Shown: in pieces, positions 27,643 through 36,146 of the stretch | Layout of the letters: the number at the start of each line of letters is the position of its first letter | Numbering within the stretch: position 1 is the stretch's first letter | NCBI GenBank assembly: GCA_041392805.1 | Contig: JAWKLJ010000002.1 | Location: forward strand, 2,805,001 to 2,869,000 | Direction: 5' to 3' | Length of the DNA: 64,000 nt | Source: Saprospiraceae bacterium | GTDB lineage: Bacteria > Bacteroidota > Bacteroidia > Chitinophagales > Saprospiraceae | Program-made: the position numbers and the translations under genes | The notes under the pieces: model-generated | What the model was told of the DNA's origin: nothing | Database searches by the model: none | What the model saw: the letters and a program-made list of their open reading frames with translations, nothing else

Positions 27643-27695
27643 AATTCGCGGCTCAACTTTAAGGTAAGCCACGAATTGACACGAATTATCACGAA
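27643..27695. repeat. Repeat family F copy between convergent genes
   Basis: Hairpin-forming sequence with AATTCGCGGCTCAAC, TTTAAGGTAAGCCACGAATT and GACACGAAT. Its reverse complement occurs at 56451-56518, also directly after a gene. The inner palindrome (GGCT ... AGCC) could act as a bidirectional transcription end for the sulfatase and kduI genes, but no T-tract follows it. Confidence 0.7.
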
Positions 27696-27725
27696 TCGCT
27701 TGATGCTGGGCTTGATTAGATAATG

Positions 27726-28568
27726 CTACTTTAAATCCGCAATGGCGCAAGCATCCATATCGCCATAATCCAGGTTTTCTCCGGCCATTCCCCAGATGAA
27801 GGTATAGGCCGTTGTGCCTGCGCCAGCGTGGATGGACCAGTCTGGGGAGATAACCGCCTGCTCATTGTGTAGCCAGATATGGCGTGTTTCATTGGTTTGA
27901 CCCATAAAATGGCAGACAGCTTGTCCTTGTGGCACTTCGAAATAAAAATAGACTTCCATTCTACGATCGTGGGTATGCGCTGGGAGGGTATTCCACACAC
28001 TTCCCTTTTTAATTTCGGTCATGCCCATTTGGAGTTGGCAAACCTTAACAACACTAGAAACGATTAGTTTTCTAATGGTGCGTTCATTGGCCGTCTCTAT
28101 GCTACCCAAATGGACTATTTCAGCTTCCTTTTCAGTGATTTTTTTGATAGGATAAGCATGGTGTGCTGGTGCGGAGTTCAAATAAAAGCGTGCTGGCTGT
28201 TGGGCATTGTCACTTTCAAAAAGCACTTCTTTATGGCCCATGCCGACATACAAGGCCTCCTTGAAACCCAATTCATAGGCTTGGCCATCCACCTTAACTG
28301 TACCTTTTTCTCCTACATTGATAATGCCTAATTCTCTCCTTTCCAGGAAATAGGTTGATTTTAAGGGCTCAATTGTTTTGAGTGCTAGTTTTTCCGTGGT
28401 TGGAACGGCCCCCCCTGCAATATATCGATCGAAATGGGTATAAGTTAGGTTTATTTGCCCATCAACCATGACATTTTCTATTAAGAAATCCTGGCGGATT
28501 CGCGCCGTATCATAGGTTTTAAAATCAGTCGGATTGCAAGGGTAGCGTTTTTCAAATTTTATGGCCAT
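27726..28568 (-). CDS. kduI: 5-dehydro-4-deoxy-D-glucuronate isomerase
   Basis: 280 residues, the usual length. KduI interconverts 5-keto-4-deoxyuronate and 3-deoxy-D-glycero-2,5-hexodiulosonate in the cytoplasm, the step that follows cleavage of pectin, glycosaminoglycan or ulvan by lyases. The cupin zinc site is intact: His198 and His200 (LPAHTHDRRMEVYFYF), Glu205 and His247 (DWSIHAGAGT). The N-terminal part shows family wording such as LTYTHFDRYIAGGAVP. It stands alone on the minus strand, convergent with the sulfatase and divergent from the second SusC. The next enzyme, KduD, may be the SDR at the left edge, 27 kb away. It has no signal peptide, as expected. Confidence 0.96.
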   Translation of the reverse strand: MAIKFEKRYPCNPTDFKTYDTARIRQDFLIENVMVDGQINLTYTHFDRYIAGGAVPTTEKLALKTIEPLKSTYFLERRELGIINVGEKGTVKVDGQAYELGFKEALYVGMGHKEVLFESDNAQQPARFYLNSAPAHHAYPIKKITEKEAEIVHLGSIETANERTIRKLIVSSVVKVCQLQMGMTEIKKGSVWNTLPAHTHDRRMEVYFYFEVPQGQAVCHFMGQTNETRHIWLHNEQAVISPDWSIHAGAGTTAYTFIWGMAGENLDYGDMDACAIADLK

Positions 28569-28839
28569 AATAATTTTATGATGAATGATTTAGAAATGAA
28601 AAATGTCAATTTTTAAGGGCTTTTCGCTATCAAGAAGGTGGTTTCTTTTTTTCAAAACAATTACCTTCAAAATAAAAACTATTCCAAACCAAAATCTTTT
28701 GTATTTTCAATCTGCGAATTTTTTTTTTGTTATAAACCTATCTTGTGTCATAAAATATGGTTAGTTAACAATGTATTGGCAGTTTCGGGTGATAAACAAA
28801 ACGATTTTCTCACTTTTCATTCACTAATCTATTAAACTT

Positions 28840-31800
28840 ATGAAGAACATTACGTTCCTAATTCCCAGGAAAAAAATTTTTCTGGGAATAATACTCACTG
28901 TACTTAGCCTTTCTTTTGTGGAGGCTCAAGTAAAGGTAACCGGCAAGGTGTCGGAGGAATCGGGCGAACCGCTCATTGGGGTGAATATCCTGGTCAAGGG
29001 CACAGGTACAGGTACTATTACAGACATTAATGGAGATTTTGTATTGGATTTACCTTCCGGAGATGCTGTTTTGGTCATTTCGTACACTGGCTACGAGGGG
29101 ATAGAAGAAGCGCTAAATGGCCGTACCCAATTGGAAATTGTCATGAAGGTAAATACCACTTCTTTAGAAGAAATCATTGTAGTGGGGTATGGTACCGTAA
29201 AAAAGAAGGATTTAACCGGAGCTGTTTCTCAGATTGACGCTTCCAAAATCGCCCACCAGTCTCCCAATTCTGTCACGGATATTCTTCGTGCCAATGTTCC
29301 TGGTTTAAATGTTGGCTTTTCTAATTCCCCCAAAGGCGTCAGCGAGCTAGAGGTTAGGGGAAAAAATACGCTTACGGCTGGGTCGAGCCCTCTTATTGTT
29401 GTAGATGGAATGATCTATAATGGCGATCTATCAGATATCAATCCATCGGATATTGATAAGATCGATATAATGAAGGATGCTAGTTCCGCAGCTGTTTATG
29501 GCGCTAGAGGGTCCAATGGGGTTGTACTTATTACTACTAAGCGAGGAGAAGGAAGTGCTCCAACTATCAGTTTGAGTAGCAGTTTTGGCGTTGCGACCAA
29601 TGCCATCGTACATAAACCCTATGATCCGGATGGTTATGCTGCCTGGCGGACGGACGTGTTCAAGAGTATAAATGTTAACCACGCGGCTACCCCTGGCAAG
29701 TTTGACAACCCAAACAACCTGCCAGCAGGGGTCACGCTGGAACAATGGTTGGCCTATGACGGTGCGCAGGGAGACCCTACTACTGCCTGGCTAAATAGAA
29801 TTGGCTTTCAGGATGTCGAAATTGGCAATTACCTGGCAGGAAAAAGTGTGGATTGGTATGACCAGATTTTCCAAGCCGGTTTACGAAATGAACATACCCT
29901 TAGTTTAGCTGGCACCAAGAACGAAGTCAAATACTATTGGTCCATCGGACGCACAGATAATGAAGGTATTATCCAGGGAGAGCAATTTACCACGGTCCGA
30001 TCACGGTTAAATATAGAGAGCAAGATCAATAATTGGATGACGGTAGGCGCCAATGCCCAATTTGCAGACCGAGATGAAAGTTCGGTGCCGGTAGAATGGA
30101 ATATGGTTACCCAGGCTTCTCCATGGGGGTCCGAATTATCAGATGATGGGACAACCTTGAGATTCAGCCCACAGGATGACCCAGGAGCAGGTGCGCGACA
30201 TCCTCATCTTAGAAGAAGATACACGGATCGCTTGCAAAAATTCAATACCCTGAATACCCGCATTTATAGTACGATCGCTTTGCCATTGGGTTTTTCTTAT
30301 CAGTTTGCTTTTGCTAATCGTTTTGAATGGAATGATTTTTTCAATCACCAATCTTCCCAAAGTCCAGAATGGGCTACTGGTACGGCCTTTAGGCAGCATA
30401 CCAAAATCCAGGAGTGGCAAATTGACAACGTATTAAAATGGAACAAAACGATTGGAAATCACTCCATTGATGCAACTTTCCTGGCCTATGCTGAGAAATT
30501 TAACTACTTCCGGGATCGAACAACCAGTGGCATATTTGATCCTAGTGATGCCTTAGGCTATAATAATTTGTCATTAGGTACTGCCATAACATTAACAGGT
30601 GATGCATCGCTAAACCTTGGAGATGAGCAAAGTACTGGAGACGCCTTAATGGGAAGAATCAACTATGGCTATAAATCAAAGTACTTAATATCAGGTACAA
30701 TGAGACGTGATGGCTACTCTGCCTTTGGTGAAAACAACCGTAGAGCAACCTTTCCTTCTGTAGCTGTCGGCTGGGTGCTTTCGGAGGAAGAATTCTTTAA
30801 ATCTGACTTGGTTGATTTCTTAAAACTCAGGGTATCCTGGGGAGAAAATGGCAATCGAAATATTGGACGATATGCTTCTCTTTCTCAGCTGGTTGCGGGT
30901 AAAAACTTAATTGTCAATGGAAGTGGTACGGTACAGACTGTTTCTACGCTTTCAAATACCACGATGGAGAATGCGGATTTGAAATGGGAACGAACCACGG
31001 CTTGGAACTTTGGTCTGGACTTTAGCCTGCTTTCTGGAAAAGTGGATGGTTCCATCGAGTACTATGATATGATTACCAATGATCTTTTGGTTAGCCGAGC
31101 CTTGCCGAATGTCATCGGTTTTTCTAGTGTATTTACCAATTTAGGGGAGGTTCAAAATAAAGGAGTTGAGCTCTCTCTTTCAACCAGGAATATCAATCGG
31201 ACTGCTTTTGGATGGAATAGCATGTTTAATTTCTCGCTTAACCGCAACAAGATCAATAGTTTATACGGAGACCTTGATGAAAATGGCAAGGAGCTGGATG
31301 ACATCACCAATCGTTGGTTTATCGGACATGCCATTGATGAGATCTGGGGCCTTAACGTGCTAGGCATTTACAAAACCAGTGAAGCTGATGTTGCTAGTAA
31401 TTTTGGTGTGTTTCCTGGAGATTACAAACTCGAAGACAAAAACAACGATGGCGTTTACACCGTTGATGACAATGAATTTTTAGGCTTCTCTACTCCTCGC
31501 TTTCGCTGGACATTTGTAAACAATTTCAGATTAGGTAGAGATATTGACTTTTCGGTGGAGCTTTATTCACAATGGGGTCAAAAGCGGGAATTTAATCTGG
31601 CTAAAAATAGAAATGGATTTGTTGACCGTACCAATTCTTTACAAACGCCCTATTGGACACCAGAAAACCAGCTTGATGATTATGCCAGGTTGTTCTCCAG
31701 TGATGGAAGTGCCAGTTTTAACATCTACCGAAAAGGCTCTTTTGTCCGTTTGCAGAATGTCACCTTATCCTATACCCTGCCTAGTGCCTTGTTGACTAAA

Positions 31801-31962
31801 ATGACGGTTAAAAGCCTCAGGGTATATGCCAACATTCGGAATGTAGGTGTATGGGCGCCTGATTGGGATCTTTATGATCCAGAAGCGAGTGAAGTTGATG
31901 GAACGGCAGGCCTAGTGCCCTCCCCAAGGTACTTTACTTTTGGGCTTAACCTGACCTTATAA
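28840..31962 (+). CDS. SusC/RagA TonB-linked outer-membrane transporter
   Basis: 1040 residues. A signal peptide ends at about residue 29 (VLSLSFVEAQ). A carboxypeptidase-regulatory-like domain follows (about 31-105, GVNILVKGTGTGTITDINGD), then a TonB-box-like EEIIVVGYGTVKK (about 112-124), a plug with SSAAVYGARGSNGVVLITTK (about 215), and the barrel to the C-terminus. It lacks the STN domain found in the first SusC, so it is not expected to signal through FecR. It imports oligosaccharide with the SusD protein encoded next. The 271 bp upstream are AT-rich and hold a likely leader, but I could not fix a promoter with confidence. Neighbours are KduI and a sulfatase. Confidence 0.95.
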   Translation: MKNITFLIPRKKIFLGIILTVLSLSFVEAQVKVTGKVSEESGEPLIGVNILVKGTGTGTITDINGDFVLDLPSGDAVLVISYTGYEGIEEALNGRTQLEIVMKVNTTSLEEIIVVGYGTVKKKDLTGAVSQIDASKIAHQSPNSVTDILRANVPGLNVGFSNSPKGVSELEVRGKNTLTAGSSPLIVVDGMIYNGDLSDINPSDIDKIDIMKDASSAAVYGARGSNGVVLITTKRGEGSAPTISLSSSFGVATNAIVHKPYDPDGYAAWRTDVFKSINVNHAATPGKFDNPNNLPAGVTLEQWLAYDGAQGDPTTAWLNRIGFQDVEIGNYLAGKSVDWYDQIFQAGLRNEHTLSLAGTKNEVKYYWSIGRTDNEGIIQGEQFTTVRSRLNIESKINNWMTVGANAQFADRDESSVPVEWNMVTQASPWGSELSDDGTTLRFSPQDDPGAGARHPHLRRRYTDRLQKFNTLNTRIYSTIALPLGFSYQFAFANRFEWNDFFNHQSSQSPEWATGTAFRQHTKIQEWQIDNVLKWNKTIGNHSIDATFLAYAEKFNYFRDRTTSGIFDPSDALGYNNLSLGTAITLTGDASLNLGDEQSTGDALMGRINYGYKSKYLISGTMRRDGYSAFGENNRRATFPSVAVGWVLSEEEFFKSDLVDFLKLRVSWGENGNRNIGRYASLSQLVAGKNLIVNGSGTVQTVSTLSNTTMENADLKWERTTAWNFGLDFSLLSGKVDGSIEYYDMITNDLLVSRALPNVIGFSSVFTNLGEVQNKGVELSLSTRNINRTAFGWNSMFNFSLNRNKINSLYGDLDENGKELDDITNRWFIGHAIDEIWGLNVLGIYKTSEADVASNFGVFPGDYKLEDKNNDGVYTVDDNEFLGFSTPRFRWTFVNNFRLGRDIDFSVELYSQWGQKREFNLAKNRNGFVDRTNSLQTPYWTPENQLDDYARLFSSDGSASFNIYRKGSFVRLQNVTLSYTLPSALLTKMTVKSLRVYANIRNVGVWAPDWDLYDPEASEVDGTAGLVPSPRYFTFGLNLTL

Positions 31963-31989
31963 TTTTTTTAAATGCAAATATTATCGATC

Positions 31990-33816
31990 ATGAAATTCTA
32001 TAGTTTTGTAAAAAATAATCGAATACTTTTCTTGCTACTGGGCGTTTTAGTCTTTCCCAGTTGTGAAAAAGAATTCCTTGAGCCGAAGGAATTATCTTTT
32101 TTTACACCGAGTAATGCCCTAAACACGGCCGATGGTATGCAGGCACTCCTTTCCCAGGCGATGACCAATCTTCGTTCAGAGTTTTATGGGGATGGCGCAC
32201 CCATGATTACCGAAAATGTATTTTCTGAAGTGGCCGTTGAAGGTACCACTGACAAATCTGGGCCAGCCCAGGATTTAAACCTACTCATTCTGCCAGATGC
32301 CAACCTCAATAGTGCTAACACCAATCGGATTGGCTGGTACTGGGACAATTGGTATGAGGGAATCAAATTTGCGAATACGGTGATCTCTCGAATTGATGAT
32401 GCGAAGTATAGTTCAGAAGCAGAACGCAATGCTATTCTTGGTACAGCTTATTTTCACCGGGCTTATCGATATTATCGACTGACCCAACAATTTGGAGATG
32501 TACCCGCGATAATGGAAGAACTTAGTATTCCCAAACTGGATTTTGTTTCCACGACCAGAATGGCCATTTTGGATAAAATCAAGACAGATCTTGATCAAGC
32601 CGTGAGCTGGGTACCTAAAGTAGTAGACAAGGGAGAAGTCAGTCAAGGGGCAGTATTGCACCTCTTGACAAAGGTGAACTTGGCCTTGGGGAATTTTGAT
32701 GCGGCGATTGCAGCAGCCAACCAAGTTATTGACGGTGGAACTTATGCCCTTATGACACAACGTTTCGGCTCCGAAAAATCTAATCCTAACCGAAATGTCA
32801 CCTATGACCTTCACCGGCCGGAGAACAAAAGTATCCCTGAGAATACAGAGGCCATACTAAATGTGATTTCAAGACTGGGCTTTGAAGGGGCAGGAAGTGT
32901 CACCAGTTTGATGCGCCAGGCCGTTCCTCTTTGGTGGCGGTTTATCAATACACCAGATGGCGCAAATGGCATGTCGGATAGTCCCGATGCAGAAATAGCA
33001 CACGTCAAAACCTTCGGCAGGGGTATCGGCCGAAACCGGGGCACACCATATAGCACAAAGGACATTTGGCCACCCAATACGGATGAGCGACACCTCTACC
33101 CCAACTGGATTCGGATGGAGGATATCACCTACAATGCACCGAGTTTGAAGGCAGCCGGAAACCCTTATTATAACCAGCCGCTCCAGCTATATACCCAAAA
33201 CGGAACGATCTTATGTTCTGATACGATCCGGAACTGGTATGACTGGCCACAATACAAGTTATTTATTCCTGATCCAGAACAAGCCAGACCCTCCGGCGGT
33301 TACTCCGACTGGTATGTGTTTAGGTTAGCAGAGACCTATCTTTTGAGGGCTGAAGCCTATTTCTGGAAAGGAGATCTGGCCAAGGCTGCGGAAGATATGA
33401 ATGCTGTTCGAAGAAGGGCAAACGCACCAGATTTAAATGCAGCAGATATCAATATCGGAACCATCCTGGATGAACGTGCCAGAGAGCTTTATTACGAAGA
33501 ACCTAGAAATACCGAGTTGACAAGAATTGCCTTCATTCTTGCCCAAACGGGTAAGGCAGCTTATAACGGTAAAACTTATAGCTTAGACAATTTTCATCAA
33601 TCCAACTTTTGGTATGATCGGATCATGGAGACGACCGACTTTTATAACCAAGGCGTCAAAACGATTCATGGTGATGAATATACCATGAGTCCTTACCATG
33701 CTTTATATCCAGTTCCTGCTGCGGCTATCAATGCCAATACGCAAGGGCGGATAAACCAAAATCTTGGCTACCCAGGATCGGAAAAGAATATTCCGCCGCT
33801 GACGAAGGTTGAATAG
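31990..33816 (+). CDS. SusD/RagB-family nutrient-binding lipoprotein
   Basis: About 608 residues from the ATG at 31990; an ATG six codons earlier (31972) is possible but only lengthens the leader. The leader MKFYSFVKNNRILFLLLGVL ends in a lipobox with Cys25 (VFPSC), followed by EKEFLEPKELSFFTP. The body shows SusD features such as the TPR-like segment with AETYLLRAEAYFWKGDLAKAAEDMN and the C-terminal family end ALYPVPAAAINAN. At more than 600 residues it is in the larger RagB/SusD group. It pairs with the SusC gene ending 27 bp upstream and binds the glycan at the cell surface. The substrate cannot be told, though the neighbourhood points to a uronate polymer. Confidence 0.94.
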   Translation: MKFYSFVKNNRILFLLLGVLVFPSCEKEFLEPKELSFFTPSNALNTADGMQALLSQAMTNLRSEFYGDGAPMITENVFSEVAVEGTTDKSGPAQDLNLLILPDANLNSANTNRIGWYWDNWYEGIKFANTVISRIDDAKYSSEAERNAILGTAYFHRAYRYYRLTQQFGDVPAIMEELSIPKLDFVSTTRMAILDKIKTDLDQAVSWVPKVVDKGEVSQGAVLHLLTKVNLALGNFDAAIAAANQVIDGGTYALMTQRFGSEKSNPNRNVTYDLHRPENKSIPENTEAILNVISRLGFEGAGSVTSLMRQAVPLWWRFINTPDGANGMSDSPDAEIAHVKTFGRGIGRNRGTPYSTKDIWPPNTDERHLYPNWIRMEDITYNAPSLKAAGNPYYNQPLQLYTQNGTILCSDTIRNWYDWPQYKLFIPDPEQARPSGGYSDWYVFRLAETYLLRAEAYFWKGDLAKAAEDMNAVRRRANAPDLNAADINIGTILDERARELYYEEPRNTELTRIAFILAQTGKAAYNGKTYSLDNFHQSNFWYDRIMETTDFYNQGVKTIHGDEYTMSPYHALYPVPAAAINANTQGRINQNLGYPGSEKNIPPLTKVE

Positions 33817-33827
33817 GCTTTTTTATT

Positions 33828-33887
33828 AGGGACGTGGAGTTATTGGAGGCTTTAAATTAGCTTATTCTCCATTAACTCCACGTCCCT
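33828..33887. repeat. Repeat family C hairpin after susD
   Basis: Two 21-nt arms, AGGGACGTGGAGTTATTGG.. (33828-33848) and ..CCATTAACTCCACGTCCCT (33867-33887), pair with a single mismatch around an 18-nt loop. A T-tract lies before the hairpin and an A-tract after it, the reverse of a normal intrinsic terminator on the plus strand; the tracts extend the palindrome instead. It is a complete family C element. Confidence 0.8.
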
Positions 33888-34002
33888 TAAAAAAAACTTG
33901 GAATTGCCTAGGTAAAAATTAAGGATGACTTAGGTAAGAAAATATTTTAATGCCTTCTCTTCTGGCCCGAAAACTCCATGGCTTCTCCTTCTCCATAGCC
34001 AA

Positions 34003-34233
34003 TTATCTCTCAGAAATCGCCTTCCCTATTTTAAGGACACCCAATCGAATCAATAATAGCCAAGGAAATCCATGGAAAAGTAAGTCAGCCCAATCCATTA
34101 ACAGCATCCCCTTAGCGCCTCCTGCCAGCCAACGAATTTTGCCAACAATATGCGGTTCTGGAAAAAAAGGCGCTAAACCTAAAGTCAAACAGCCCAAAAG
34201 CACGAGTTTCCAATCGTTGATTGTTTCCTTCAT
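34003..34233 (-). CDS. Small conserved membrane protein
   Basis: 76 residues from the ATG at 34233, chosen because MKETINDWKLVLLGCLTLGL places the first membrane helix right after a short polar start; a longer start at 34269 is possible. Two hydrophobic segments (KLVLLGCLTLGLAPF and LLFHGFPWLLLIRLGVL) flank a central PEPHIVGKIRWLAGGAKGM stretch, which I recall from short bacterial membrane proteins of unknown function. The pattern of paired helices with a conserved PEPH loop is not what random sequence gives. It stands alone between the family C hairpin and a family A repeat. No function can be assigned. Confidence 0.65.
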   Translation of the reverse strand: MKETINDWKLVLLGCLTLGLAPFFPEPHIVGKIRWLAGGAKGMLLMDWADLLFHGFPWLLLIRLGVLKIGKAISER

Positions 34234-34334
34234 CGGATATTTTTTGTAGGATAATTTAGTAGCAAACAAAGGTAGATAAGTAAGACTGAATGCCTAGTGA
34301 TAAACATCACTTCTTTACTTAATGGAAGCCTTCC

Positions 34335-34426
34335 AAGTGGGAATTCGGAAGTGGGAAGTGGGAAAATGGTGCTCCTGAGACTTTCCGTCTTCGGACTTCC
34401 TACTTCCAGCTTCCGAATTTGCACTT
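34335..34426. repeat. Short member of the GGAAG/CTTCC repeat family
   Basis: About 92 bp with terminal inverted repeats AAGTGGGAATTCGGAAG and, on the other strand, AAGTGCAAATTCGGAAG. The centre, GGAAAATGGTGCTCCTGAGA followed by CTTTCCG, matches the centre of copy B1 (GGAAAATTGCGCCCCTGAGC then CTTTCCG), which links the families. It lies upstream of the YitT-type gene. Confidence 0.7.
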
Positions 34427-34496
34427 AAGAACAGGAATTTGCCTATATTAGGAGCGAAGTACTAATTTGCAGCAAAATTTATTTCAATAGGTTTTA

Positions 34497-35474
34497 ATGA
34501 ATCCAATCTTCCATCAAATTGTTAGTGAAACGACTAAAAAGTATTACGAGAAAAAAAAGAAGCCAATTAATGAGAAAAAGATCAAACGAACGGTTAAAAA
34601 CCTGGAAATTGAGATTCGACACGAGCTTTCTGATTTTTTCTATCTTTTAGTTGGTGTATTGTCGGCAACTTTCGGTCTGGAAGGCTTTCTAATGCCTAGC
34701 TCATTTATTGATGGAGGGGTAACAGGTATCTCCCTAATGGTTCAGGAGTTAACGGGCATTTCTTTAGCTATTTTAATCGTATTGTTCAATTTACCCTTTT
34801 TAATACTGGCTTTTTCGGCTATCAGCAAGCGCTTTGCCATCAAAAGCATTATCGGTATCCTACTGTTATCCCTTTCGATTCAGTTTATTCATTTCCCTAT
34901 CATAACAGAAGATAAAATCCTAGTTGCCGCTTTTGGTGGTTTATTCCTTGGCTTAGGTATTGGGATGGCCATTAGAGGAGGGGCAATAATTGACGGAACG
35001 GAAGTGTTAGCCATTTACATCAGCCGTAAAACGAGTATGACGGTCGGCAACGTTATCCTTGTTTTTAACCTTTTTGTTTTCCTGACTGCTGCCTATGTTT
35101 TTTCAATAGAAATTGCGCTATATGCTATCCTGACTTATTATGCAGCTTCCAAAACCGTCGATTTTGTCATTGATGGGATTGAAGAATATACAGGGGTGAC
35201 TATTATTTCAGATAAAAGTGAAAGAATCCGATTAGCCATTATCCATACCTTGGGTAGAGGCTGTACCATTTTTAGTGGAAAAAAAGGTTTTGCCGCCAAA
35301 GGAGAACCTTTGGCGGATACCAATATTGTTTATACCGTTATTACCCGACTAGAAATGTCAAAACTAAAAACGGAGATTGATAAAATTGATGAAGATGCTT
35401 TCATTATTATGACCTCTGTAAAAGATACCAAGGGTGGCATGATCAAGAAAAAGCCGATCAATAAAATCAAATAG
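34497..35474 (+). CDS. YitT-family membrane protein (DUF2179 C-terminal domain)
   Basis: 325 residues. A lysine-rich cytoplasmic start (KKKKPINEKKIKR, about 20-32) precedes five or so membrane helices (about 47-230) with the family wording GLEGFLMPSSFIDGGVTGISL and RGGAIIDGTEVLAIYISRK. A soluble C-terminal DUF2179 domain (about 240-320, with TIFSGKKGFAAKGEPLADTN and VYTVITRLEMSKLK) follows. The family is widespread and thought to be a transporter or membrane sensor, but no substrate is established. The start is at an ATG; the long charged N-terminus is more extended than in many YitT proteins. Its neighbours offer no clue, and it appears to be a single-gene unit. Confidence 0.92.
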   Translation: MNPIFHQIVSETTKKYYEKKKKPINEKKIKRTVKNLEIEIRHELSDFFYLLVGVLSATFGLEGFLMPSSFIDGGVTGISLMVQELTGISLAILIVLFNLPFLILAFSAISKRFAIKSIIGILLLSLSIQFIHFPIITEDKILVAAFGGLFLGLGIGMAIRGGAIIDGTEVLAIYISRKTSMTVGNVILVFNLFVFLTAAYVFSIEIALYAILTYYAASKTVDFVIDGIEEYTGVTIISDKSERIRLAIIHTLGRGCTIFSGKKGFAAKGEPLADTNIVYTVITRLEMSKLKTEIDKIDEDAFIIMTSVKDTKGGMIKKKPINKIK

Positions 35475-35541
35475 CTACAAAAAGGTTTCTATTTCTTTAT
35501 TTTTTTGTATTTTTGGATATTGCTTTCCTATCTATACATTA

Positions 35542-35575
35542 TTTGTTCGCTCTTGCGAATTAATCAATACCTTTG
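35542..35575 (+). promoter_or_regulatory. Candidate Bacteroidota promoter for the 2Fe-2S subunit gene
   Basis: TACCTTTG at 35568-35575 matches the Bacteroidota -7 consensus TAnnTTTG exactly, and a TTTG lies at 35542-35545, 22 bp upstream, close to the usual spacing to the -33 element. It would give a leader of roughly 45 nt before the ATG at 35628. The match is by eye only. Confidence 0.5.
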
Positions 35576-35627
35576 TATTTAAAGGATACCTCTAAATTCA
35601 TTCATCACTTTATAACTCATCTATAAC

Positions 35628-36089
35628 ATGGCTATTTTCAACCTTAATATCAACGGAAAGAAGCACCAAATAGATGTTGCACCTGATACTCCTATGCTTT
35701 GGGTTCTACGAGATCATGCTAATCTGGTAGGCACAAAATACGGTTGCGGTATTGGACAATGCGGCGCTTGTACCATACATCTAGATGGTGTAGCAGTACG
35801 ATCATGCTCCTTGCCTGTTTCGGGCGTAGCAGATCAAAAGATCACTACGATTGAAGGACTTTCTGAAAAAGGCGATCATCCTTTACAAGAAGCCTGGGTA
35901 GAACATGATGTTCCTCAATGCGGTTATTGCCAGGCAGGCCAAATCATGAATGCTGCTGCCCTATTGAAGAGCAACCCAAGTCCTTCTGATGAAGAAATTG
36001 AAGCTGCAATGAACGGAAATATTTGTCGCTGTGGTACTTATGTTCGGATTAAAGCTGCGGTTAAAACAGCATCGGCCAAAATGAGCTAA
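35628..36089 (+). CDS. 2Fe-2S subunit of a molybdenum hydroxylase (IorA-like)
   Basis: 153 residues with no signal peptide. Two iron-sulfur clusters are readable: the plant-ferredoxin type with Cys40, Cys45, Cys48 and Cys60 (YGCGIGQCGACTIHLDG ... RSC), and the C-terminal type with Cys98, Cys101, Cys133 and Cys135 (CGYCQAG ... NICRCGTY). All eight cysteines are present. The protein passes electrons from the molybdenum site of the large subunit to an acceptor. It lies 57 bp upstream of a matching large subunit on the same strand, so the two form an operon. It probably crosses the membrane together with the Tat-bearing partner. A second large subunit, at 20645, has no such partner and might share this one. 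Confidence 0.95.
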   Translation: MAIFNLNINGKKHQIDVAPDTPMLWVLRDHANLVGTKYGCGIGQCGACTIHLDGVAVRSCSLPVSGVADQKITTIEGLSEKGDHPLQEAWVEHDVPQCGYCQAGQIMNAAALLKSNPSPSDEEIEAAMNGNICRCGTYVRIKAAVKTASAKMS

Positions 36090-36146
36090 TGGCTCAAATG
36101 TGATCAGTGATATTTGTTTTACCCTTCATCATTCAATTAAATTATT

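Noticed and set aside
28638..28835. A 65-codon frame before the second susC
   Set aside because: AT-rich leader region, no recognisable domain, no start signal; more likely the susC promoter and untranslated leader.
33828..33887. Rho-independent terminator after susD
   Set aside because: The hairpin is strong, but on the plus strand the run after it is A, not T, and the T-run precedes it. I therefore classed it as a repeat element.
33950..34249. A 99-codon plus-strand frame
   Set aside because: It lies opposite the small membrane protein gene (34003-34233), which has the better protein character with two helices and a PEPH loop.
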